Shown piece by piece: positions 1-5,021 of a stretch of 9,315 bases of DNA; the first letter of the stretch is position 1, and every line of letters starts with the position of its first letter. The stretch is from the NCBI GenBank assembly GCA_003168295.1, contig PMST01000658.1, positions 7,795-17,109 of the forward strand. The letters are read 5' to 3'. The DNA is from Actinomycetota bacterium. Lineage in GTDB: Bacteria > Actinomycetota > Actinomycetes > Streptosporangiales > Streptosporangiaceae. A model generated the notes under the pieces. That model was not told the origin of the DNA. It did no database searches and worked only from the letters and a program-made list of their open reading frames with translations. A program made the position numbers and the translations under genes.

Positions 1-531
1 CTCCAGGTGCGGCAGCTGATCCTGCCCGACCGGCACCAGGTTGGCCTTGCAGAACAAGATGTCCGCCGCCTGGTGCACCGGATAGGTGAGCATCAGGCCG
101 CTGACCGCCGCCTGCCTGGAGTGCGCGATCTCGTCCTTGACCGTGGGATTGCGGGTCAGCTCCGGGACCGAGACCAGGCTGAGGAACGGCAGCAGCAGCT
201 GGTTCAGCGCGGGCACCGCGCTGTGCGCGAAGATCACCGTCCGGGCCGGGTCGATGCCGATGGCCAGGTAGTCAAGCAGCAGGCCGGTCACGTGCTCATC
301 CAGGCGTTCGGCCGTGTCGCGGTCGGTCAGCACCTGGTAGTCCGCGATCAGCACGAAGACCTCCGCGCCGAGATCCTGCAGCCGGACCCGGTTCGCCAGG
401 GTGCCGAAGTAATGGCCGAGGTGCAGCAGCCCGGTCGGCCGGTCCCCGGTCAGGATCCGGAACACCCCGGCGTCGGCGTCAATCTGCTCCTCGAGCTCGG
501 CCGAACGCCGCTGGGCGAGGCTGGTACTCAT
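1..531 (-). CDS. trpS: Tryptophanyl-tRNA synthetase, N-terminal part (runs off left edge)
   Basis: This cytosolic class I aminoacyl-tRNA synthetase charges tRNA-Trp with tryptophan. The first 177 residues are present; the rest lies beyond position 1. The class I nucleotide-binding signature is seen as RPTGLLHLGHYFG (about residues 31-43, HxGH at 37-40). The family motifs NPTVKDEI (129-136), LTYPVHQAADIL (148-159) and VPVGQDQLPHLE (166-177) follow. The KMSKS loop would lie outside the window. The ATG at 531 is preceded by a good SD (AAAGGGAG, 536-543). Transcription is likely controlled by the tryptophan attenuator directly upstream (569-672). By inference, this is the regulated, auxiliary TrpRS type of actinomycetes (like TrpRS1 of Streptomyces coelicolor) rather than the constitutive one, because its N-terminal sequence does not look like the usual housekeeping form as I recall it, and because it has an attenuator. 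The enzyme identity is near certain; the auxiliary subtype is not. Confidence 0.95.
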   Translation of the reverse strand, partial: MSTSLAQRRSAELEEQIDADAGVFRILTGDRPTGLLHLGHYFGTLANRVRLQDLGAEVFVLIADYQVLTDRDTAERLDEHVTGLLLDYLAIGIDPARTVIFAHSAVPALNQLLLPFLSLVSVPELTRNPTVKDEIAHSRQAAVSGLMLTYPVHQAADILFCKANLVPVGQDQLPHLE

Positions 532-568
532 CGTTCTCCCTTTCAAGGTTCGCGGCGCCCGGAGAACC

Positions 569-594
569 AAAAAGGCCGTCCACCCGGGACGGCC
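569..594 (-). terminator. Attenuator terminator (3:4 hairpin) of the trpS leader
   Basis: On the minus strand a perfect 7-bp stem, GGCCGTC (588-594) and GACGGCC (574-580), closes a 7-nt loop (581-587). Five U residues follow at once (the A run 569-573 on the plus strand). It lies 37 nt before the trpS start and downstream of the leader peptide, so it would stop transcription before trpS when tryptophan is plentiful. Confidence 0.88.
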
Positions 595-648
595 TCTGGC
601 TTTTAGCGCTGGATGCAGCGGCGACCGTCTCTAACCGGTCGCCCACCA
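569..648 (-). promoter_or_regulatory. Ribosome-mediated tryptophan attenuator of trpS
   Basis: Four RNA segments can be read on the minus strand. Segment 1 is GCGACCG (636-642) and pairs perfectly with segment 2, CGGTCGC (621-627). Segment 2 also contains GACGGTC (623-629), which pairs over 7 bp (one G-U) with segment 3, GGCCGTC (588-594). Segment 3 alternatively pairs with segment 4, GACGGCC (574-580), to form the terminator. Segments 2 and 4 are thus near copies (GACGGTC and GACGGCC), as expected for competing antiterminator and terminator arms. The tandem Trp codons (643-648) lie directly before segment 1, so a stalled ribosome would cover segment 1 and free segment 2 to block termination. 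A ribosome reaching the stop codon (631-633) would cover segment 2 and permit termination. A further 5-bp hairpin (607-620) lies between segments 2 and 3. The mechanism is inferred from the trp-operon model; the pairings are seen directly. Confidence 0.88.
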
Positions 649-672
649 CTGGGTAGTCACTGCGCAGCGCAT
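631..672 (-). CDS. trpS leader peptide with tandem Trp codons (MRCAVTTQWWATG)
   Basis: A 13-codon reading frame starts with ATG at 670-672 and stops with TAG at 631-633. It encodes MRCAVTTQWWATG, with adjacent TGG codons at residues 9 and 10. The position of those codons just before hairpin segment 1, and of the stop inside the 1:2 hairpin loop, is what tryptophan attenuation requires. No strong SD precedes the ATG; instead a TANNNT element ends 6 nt upstream, suggesting that the transcript begins at or next to the ATG. An internal GTG at 658-660 is an alternative start that keeps the Trp codons. The peptide itself probably has no function beyond ribosome stalling. It is too short to be found by standard gene callers. 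Confidence 0.87.
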   Translation of the reverse strand: MRCAVTTQWWATG

Positions 673-678
673 CTTTTC

Positions 679-684
679 AGCCTA
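679..684 (-). promoter_or_regulatory. Candidate -10 element for the trpS leader transcript
   Basis: The minus strand reads TAGGCT, matching the actinobacterial TANNNT -10 pattern, and exactly 6 nt (GAAAAG) separate it from the leader-peptide ATG. Transcription would start at about the ATG, giving a leaderless mRNA. No good -35 hexamer is seen at 16-18 nt spacing; that region is instead AT-rich (681-707). The promoter would lie within 30 nt of the MFS stop codon. Read-through from the MFS gene is the alternative source of trpS transcripts. Confidence 0.5.
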
Positions 685-687
685 ACA

Positions 688-706
688 AAAAATCACGATC
701 ATTTTT
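688..706. repeat. AT-rich dyad at the MFS stop codon / upstream of the trpS leader
   Basis: AAAAAT (688-693) and ATTTTT (701-706) form a 6-bp inverted repeat around a 7-nt centre. The MFS stop codon (699-701) lies inside it. Such an A/T-rich block stands out in this GC-rich window and covers the spacer and -35 region of the proposed leader promoter. It could be an UP-like element, a regulator site, or a weak terminator arm for the MFS gene. No function is proven. Confidence 0.35.
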
Positions 707-2048
707 CCGAACGGACCGCCGTGTCAGTGGCCGGAACCTTCTTAGCCGGTCGCGGCAACGCCGCGGCGCGGTCAGCGGCCGGGTCCCGCTTCGCCGATCG
801 CAGGGGTGCCGCGGCGCGGTCAGCGGCCGGCTCCAGGTTCGCGGATCGTCTTGCTGGCCGCCCCGTGAGCAGGTAAGCCGCCGCGGCGCACAGCTCGATC
901 CCGGCCGCGACGAGCAGGCAGCCGGTCACCGACCGTCCGGCCAGTGTCCCGGCGAGCGCCGCGCCGGCCGCCATCCCGCCGATCTTCAGGCTCGCGGCCG
1001 TGGTGAAGATCTGCCCGCGCATGTGCTCGGGTGATTCCCGGTGCCGTACCGCGAACAGCGCGGTGAGCTGCGGTCCCTCGCCCGCGCCGACCACCGCGAC
1101 GGCCAGCACCGTGAGCCAGCCCGGCGCCAGCGCGGCCGCGGCCATGCTCACCCCGATGATCAGCGTGCTGGCGAAGACGCGGATGTCGGGTTCACCGCGC
1201 CAGCCGCGGCGTGCCAGGATCGCGTTGGCGGCCAGCGACGCCACCGCGATCGCGCTGATCAGCAGCGCACCGCGGGTCGCACCGCCGAGCCGGGCTGCGC
1301 CGAGGACGGGGCAGCAGACGATCAGCATGCCGATCCCGGCATAGGACACCACCGAGGTCACGGTGGCCCGCAGCAGCGGGCGCCTGGCCACGATGGCCGC
1401 GAACCCCGCCGCCATCTGCCGGTGCACCGCCACCTGCCGTTCCGGGGCTTGGGCCGGACCTGGTGCACGGGACGGCGGGTAGCGCCGCAGCGAGCAGGCG
1501 GCAGGCACGGCCAGGCCGACCAGGGCCGCGGCCACCATGACCGCCAGCCGGGCGCCGAACCCGGCCGCGATCAGCGCCGCCAGGGCCGGCCCGGCCAGGC
1601 TCGCGGCGCTGAAGGTCATCGCGTCAAACGCGGAGCCGCGGGACAGCTCCGGACCGGTCACGATGCGGGGGAGCTGCGATGTCCAGCCGCCCGCCACCGC
1701 GGGATTGAACAGCCCGGCCGCCAGCGCGATGACCACGACGAGCGGCATCGGCAGCGCGCCCGCCACGGCCGCGATAGTGCCGATGCCCAGCGCGTAGGCG
1801 GCCAGCGTGGCGGCCAGCACCCGGTCCGGGCGGCGGCTGCGGTCAAGCAGCGCCCCGAAGAACGGCCCGCCCGCGGCCCCGGCGATGGTCACGCTGGCCA
1901 GCAGCTCGGACCCGGTGGCCGGCCTGCCGGTCACGGCCAGGCCGAGCAGCAGCAGCGCCGGGCCCGACATCTCATCGCCGGCCCGCGCCGCCGAAGCGCC
2001 GCCCAGGTACTTCCACAGCCGGCGCCATGGCAAGTAACTATTAATCAT
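699..2048 (-). CDS. MFS transporter (probable drug or metabolite exporter) with repeat-containing C-terminal tail
   Basis: This 449-residue protein is a major facilitator superfamily permease of the inner membrane. Hydrophobic segments fill about residues 28-395, in number compatible with 12 helices. The MFS motif A (G65-A-L-L-D69-R70-S-R-R73) sits in the loop after the second helix. A hydrophilic central loop (about 186-212) separates the two halves. The substrate cannot be read from the sequence; a proton-coupled exporter is the usual role of relatives next to a regulator. The tail from about 397 is hydrophilic and made of three tandem 16-residue units (401-448), so the protein is longer than a bare MFS core. 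The ATG at 2046-2048 has no SD; a TANNNT element lies 6 nt upstream. The gene is divergent from the CGNR regulator, 23 bp apart, which suggests that the regulator controls it. It lies upstream of trpS on the same strand. Confidence 0.85.
   Translation of the reverse strand: MINSYLPWRRLWKYLGGASAARAGDEMSGPALLLLGLAVTGRPATGSELLASVTIAGAAGGPFFGALLDRSRRPDRVLAATLAAYALGIGTIAAVAGALPMPLVVVIALAAGLFNPAVAGGWTSQLPRIVTGPELSRGSAFDAMTFSAASLAGPALAALIAAGFGARLAVMVAAALVGLAVPAACSLRRYPPSRAPGPAQAPERQVAVHRQMAAGFAAIVARRPLLRATVTSVVSYAGIGMLIVCCPVLGAARLGGATRGALLISAIAVASLAANAILARRGWRGEPDIRVFASTLIIGVSMAAAALAPGWLTVLAVAVVGAGEGPQLTALFAVRHRESPEHMRGQIFTTAASLKIGGMAAGAALAGTLAGRSVTGCLLVAAGIELCAAAAYLLTGRPARRSANLEPAADRAAAPLRSAKRDPAADRAAALPRPAKKVPATDTAVRSEK
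705..848 (-). repeat. Three tandem 48-bp units coding a 16-residue repeat in the MFS tail
   Basis: The units are 801-848, 753-800 and 705-752. The first two share a 23-bp identical core (808-830 and 760-782) and differ at about 9 of 48 positions; the third is degenerate but aligned. The protein units are RSANLEPAADRAAAPL, RSAKRDPAADRAAALP and RPAKKVPATDTAVRSE, sharing a P-A-[AT]-D core. The period is a whole number of codons, so copy number can change without a frameshift. The last unit ends one Lys codon before the stop. Confidence 0.85.
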
Positions 2049-2054
2049 GTAAAC

Positions 2055-2060
2055 ACGTTA
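2055..2060 (-). promoter_or_regulatory. Candidate -10 element of the MFS gene (leaderless)
   Basis: The minus strand reads TAACGT, followed by 6 nt (GTTTAC) and then the MFS ATG. This TANNNT-6-ATG spacing predicts transcription starting at the start codon. No SD is present and no clear -35 is visible. It overlaps the opposing -10 of the CGNR gene at 2059-2060. Confidence 0.5.
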
Positions 2061-2064
2061 CACT
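2059..2064 (+). promoter_or_regulatory. Candidate -10 element of the CGNR regulator gene (leaderless)
   Basis: TACACT is followed by 7 nt (AGCGATC) and then the GTG start at 2072. This spacing places the transcription start on the GTG itself. No SD is present. An outer GTAA/TTAC inverted repeat (2049-2061) surrounds the region and could serve as part of an operator. Confidence 0.5.
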
Positions 2065-2071
2065 AGCGATC

Positions 2072-2668
2072 GTGAGCCACACCGAGGGGCTGCTCGGCAG
2101 CAACGTGCATGACGCGGCGCAGCGAGCGGCGGACATCATCGACGTCCTGGTGCCCCGGCCAGGCAGCCGGGACGAGATCGCCAGGCGGGCCGAACCCCGG
2201 CCGCTGGACGAGCGGGGACGCCTGATCGCCGTGCTGAGCGCCTACGGGGAGCCCGGGCTCATCGAGATCTCCGATGCCGACCTGGCCGCACTGCGCCAGG
2301 CTGCTCTCGACGTGCGGGAGGTCTTCGCGGCGACGGATGTGGCCACCGCCGCTGACCGGATCAACGAACTGCTCGCCGGGCGGGCGCATCCGCCGCGGCT
2401 GACCAGCCACGGCGGCCAGTCCGGCTGGCACCTGCACGTGGACAGCCACGACGACGCGCCGTGGGCGGAGTGGTTCCTGACCTCCTCGTGCCTGGCGCTC
2501 GCGGTGCTGCTCGCCGAGCGGCAGGCCCCGCCGGCCGGCTTGTGCGGATCGCCCTCCTGCGGCAAGCCGTTCGTCAACGTGGGCCGGGGCGCCGCCCGCC
2601 GCTACTGCTCACCGACCTGCGGCACCCGCGAGCGGGTTGCCGCTCACCGGCACGGGCCGCCGGCATGA
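2072..2668 (+). CDS. CGNR zinc-finger transcriptional regulator (ABATE domain)
   Basis: This 198-residue protein is probably a cytosolic DNA-binding regulator. The N-terminal part (about 10-140) fits the ABATE domain, a putative ligand-sensing region that accompanies the CGNR zinc finger. The C-terminus carries the finger: C158-x4-C163, then C179-x3-C183, with the typical segment GRGAARRYCSPTCGTRERV (171-189). The four cysteines are the likely zinc ligands. The signature tetrad here reads CGTR instead of CGNR. The GTG start is chosen because a TANNNT element lies 7 nt upstream and the first residues fit the family; no SD is seen. The gene diverges from the MFS exporter and is followed 13 nt later by an aldo/keto reductase. 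By inference it controls the exporter, itself and possibly the downstream genes. The ligand is unknown. Confidence 0.88.
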   Translation: MSHTEGLLGSNVHDAAQRAADIIDVLVPRPGSRDEIARRAEPRPLDERGRLIAVLSAYGEPGLIEISDADLAALRQAALDVREVFAATDVATAADRINELLAGRAHPPRLTSHGGQSGWHLHVDSHDDAPWAEWFLTSSCLALAVLLAERQAPPAGLCGSPSCGKPFVNVGRGAARRYCSPTCGTRERVAAHRHGPPA

Positions 2669-2681
2669 AAAGCTAGGACGC

Positions 2682-3689
2682 ATGGAATATACCCACCTTG
2701 GCCGCTCCGGCCTGAGCGTAAGCCGCCTCTGCCTCGGGACGATGAACTTCGGACCGCTGACCTCGCCTGCCGACTCGCACGCCATCATGGATCACGCGCT
2801 CGAGATCGGCGTCAACTTCCTCGACACCGCCAACCGCTACGGCGGCTCGCAGAGCCCGCCCGGGCAGCTCGCGGAGCACGACGAGTCGCACGCGGGCTGG
2901 ACCGAGGAGATCATCGGGGACTGGTTCGCGGCCGACAGCACACGCCGGGACCGGACGGTGCTCGCCACCAAGCTGTACGGGGCGATGAGCGACTGGCCCA
3001 ACGACGGCAAGCTCTCCGCGCTGAACATCCGGCGCTCCTGCGACGCGTCGCTGCGCCGGCTGCAGACCGATTACATCGACCTCTACCAGATGCACCACGT
3101 CGACCGGGACACGCCGTGGGAGGAAATCTGGCAGGCGATGGAGGTGCTCGTTGCCCAGGGCAAGATCCTCTATGTCGGCTCGTCCAACTTCGCGGGCTGG
3201 CACATCGCCCAGGCCAACGACACCGCGGCCGCACGCGGCTTCTTCGGCCTGGTCAGCGAGCAGTCAATCTACAACCTGCTGACCAGGGAGATCGAGCTTG
3301 AGGTACTACCCGCGTCGATCGACTACGGCGTCGGCGTCATCCCCTGGTCCCCGCTGGACGGCGGGCTGCTCGGCGGCGTGCTCAAGAAGGAACGCGAAGG
3401 ACGCCGGCGCCTCGCGGGCCGGGCGAAGGCGACGGTCGAGCGCAAGCACGAGGAGATCGAGGCCTACGAGAATCTGTGCGACGAACTCGGCGAGGAGCCG
3501 GCCAACATCGCGCTGGCCTGGCTGCTGCACCAGGAAGGCGTCACCGCGCCGATCATCGGGCCGCGCACCCTGGCTCAGCTCGACGACGCGCAGCGCGCGG
3601 TGACCCTGCGGCTCGAAGACGACGTCCTCAAGCGGCTCGAGGACCTGTTCCCCGGGTACCGGACCGCGCCGGAGCACTACGCCTGGTGA
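2682..3689 (+). CDS. Aldo/keto reductase
   Basis: This 335-residue cytosolic NADPH-dependent oxidoreductase folds as a TIM barrel and reduces aldehydes or ketones to alcohols. The catalytic tetrad is visible: D48 and Y53 in FLDTANRYGG, K97 in VLATKLYG, and H138 in DLYQMHHVD. The cofactor-binding C-terminal part shows IIGPRTLAQLDDA (291-303), a standard family segment. The length fits bacterial members. The ATG at 2682 is preferred over an upstream in-frame GTG/ATG region because it begins directly with the family N-terminus (MEYTHLGRSGLSVSRLCLG) and AGGA precedes it closely (2675-2678). It starts 13 nt after the CGNR stop, and its own stop overlaps the SD of the next gene, so an operon is likely. 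The substrate cannot be deduced. A role in detoxifying reactive carbonyls is possible but only inferred. Confidence 0.93.
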   Translation: MEYTHLGRSGLSVSRLCLGTMNFGPLTSPADSHAIMDHALEIGVNFLDTANRYGGSQSPPGQLAEHDESHAGWTEEIIGDWFAADSTRRDRTVLATKLYGAMSDWPNDGKLSALNIRRSCDASLRRLQTDYIDLYQMHHVDRDTPWEEIWQAMEVLVAQGKILYVGSSNFAGWHIAQANDTAAARGFFGLVSEQSIYNLLTREIELEVLPASIDYGVGVIPWSPLDGGLLGGVLKKEREGRRRLAGRAKATVERKHEEIEAYENLCDELGEEPANIALAWLLHQEGVTAPIIGPRTLAQLDDAQRAVTLRLEDDVLKRLEDLFPGYRTAPEHYAW

Positions 3690-3699
3690 GGGCACCAGC

Positions 3700-4914
3700 T
3701 TGAGCGACCTCGCGGAAGCCGACCCTTCGGACGCCCCGCCCGCACCCGCCCCGCGGCTGATGCGGGACCGTTCGGGCTCGCACCGGGTCACGAACATCGA
3801 GCTGTTCTTCGACCTGGTGTACGTGTACGCGGTCACGCAGCTGTCGCACTACCTGCTCGGCCACGCCAGCGTGGCGGGCGCGCTGCAGGCCGGGTTGCTC
3901 TTGCTCATGGTCTGGCTGGTCTGGTCGTACACGACCTGGGTGACCAACTGGCTGGACCCGCAGCAGATGGCCGTGCGGCTGCTGCTGGTGGTCCTCATGC
4001 TGTTCAGCCTGGCCATGTCGGCGTCACTGCCCCGGGCGTTCGAAGACCTCGGCCTGTGGGTGGGCGGCGCCTACGCGGTTCAGCAGATCGGCCGGACCGT
4101 CTTCATGGTGATCGCGCTGCGCGGCCACGCGCTGCGGGCAAATTTCCAGCGCATCCTGGTCTGGTGCGTCGTCAGCAGCGCGCTGGCGGTCGGCGGCGGC
4201 TTCGCGCACGGCCTGGCCAGGGAACTGCTCTGGCTGGGCGCGGTGAGCGTGGACCTGGCAGGCGGCCTGGTCGGCTTCGCGACTCCGTGGCTCGGGCGGT
4301 CCCGCACGTCGGACTGGACGATCGAGGGCGGCCACTTCGCCGAGCGCTGCGAGGGGTTCATCCTGATCGCGCTGGGAGAGTCGATCGTGATCATCGGCAC
4401 CACGCTGGCCGGGGTGAAATCGGTCACCCCGGCCACCGTGGCCGGCTTCGTGGTCGCCTTCGCCACGTCGGTCACGCTGTGGTGGCTCTATTTCGACCAG
4501 AGCGCCGAAGCCGCCACGGAGAAGATCGCGCACTCCGATGATCCCGGACGCCTGGGCCGCTCGGCCTATCACCTGATCCACCCGCTGATGGTGGCCGGGA
4601 TCATCGTCACCGCCGCCGCCGACGAGAAGGTGCTGTCCGACCTGGACGCCGCGGCCAGCACTACGTCAGCGTGGATGATCCTGGGCGGCCCGGCGCTGTT
4701 CCTGCTTGGCCACGCCGCGTTCAAGTTCGTGGTGTGGCGCTTCGTCTCCTGGCCCAGGCTGGCCGGGATCGCCGCGCTCGCCCTCCTGGCCCTGGCGGCC
4801 AGGGCCATCCCGGCGCTGGCCCTGGCGGCCTGCGCGGCCGGCGTGGTGGCGGCGGTCGCGGCCACCGACCGGTTGCGCTGGCTGCCGCGTCCCGCCGACC
4901 CGGCCCCGTCCTGA
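3700..4914 (+). CDS. LtrA-family (low temperature requirement A) membrane protein
   Basis: This 404-residue integral membrane protein belongs to the LtrA family, named after a Listeria gene needed for growth in the cold; its biochemical role is still unclear. Family hallmarks are the N-terminal VTNIELFFDLVYVYAVTQLS (30-49) and HFAERCEGFILIALGESIVI (212-231). Multiple hydrophobic segments follow from about 35 to 390, consistent with roughly 10 or more helices, while residues 1-30 are hydrophilic and proline-rich. The TTG start is supported by the SD GAGGG (3688-3692), 7 nt upstream, which overlaps the TGA of the aldo/keto reductase; this points to translational coupling. The last part (351-390) is almost pure Ala/Leu. 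No clear terminator with a U tract follows. Confidence 0.9.
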   Translation: MSDLAEADPSDAPPAPAPRLMRDRSGSHRVTNIELFFDLVYVYAVTQLSHYLLGHASVAGALQAGLLLLMVWLVWSYTTWVTNWLDPQQMAVRLLLVVLMLFSLAMSASLPRAFEDLGLWVGGAYAVQQIGRTVFMVIALRGHALRANFQRILVWCVVSSALAVGGGFAHGLARELLWLGAVSVDLAGGLVGFATPWLGRSRTSDWTIEGGHFAERCEGFILIALGESIVIIGTTLAGVKSVTPATVAGFVVAFATSVTLWWLYFDQSAEAATEKIAHSDDPGRLGRSAYHLIHPLMVAGIIVTAAADEKVLSDLDAAASTTSAWMILGGPALFLLGHAAFKFVVWRFVSWPRLAGIAALALLALAARAIPALALAACAAGVVAAVAATDRLRWLPRPADPAPS

Positions 4915-5021
4915 GCTGAGCACGTTGTCTCGTTTTGAGCGGCTGTCAGCTTGCCGCCCGGCCTACGCGGCAGAACAGTGGCGTGCTGCCACGGAGCGGC
5001 CGCCTAGAGGGAGATGAGAAC
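4915..5021 (+). other. Intergenic region between ltrA-like gene and aldehyde dehydrogenase
   Basis: This 107-nt region holds two small stem-loops: TGCCGC (4952-4957) with GCGGCA (4967-4972), and GTGGC (4978-4982) with GCCAC (4988-4992). Neither has a U tract, so termination is uncertain. No convincing -35/-10 pair was found. The SD of the next gene lies at 5007-5013. Whether the aldehyde dehydrogenase has its own promoter is open. Confidence 0.4.

Noticed and set aside
7..606. Long open frame on the plus strand opposite trpS
   Set aside because: It is an antisense shadow in GC-rich DNA; the minus-strand frame carries the TrpRS motifs.
569..672. T-box riboswitch in the trpS leader, because GGGTGGAC appears in the terminator loop region
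   Set aside because: The leader is only about 140 nt, no stem I or specifier loop is visible and the ACCGCG part of the T-box core is missing. The tandem-Trp peptide with competing hairpins explains the region better.
1041..2066. 341-codon open frame on the plus strand opposite the MFS gene
   Set aside because: Its product is low-complexity, rich in Arg, Gly and His without family features, while the minus strand encodes a clear MFS protein.
2637..2681. Upstream start for the aldo/keto reductase overlapping the CGNR gene
   Set aside because: The extra 15 residues do not belong to the family N-terminus, and the ATG at 2682 gives the canonical start.
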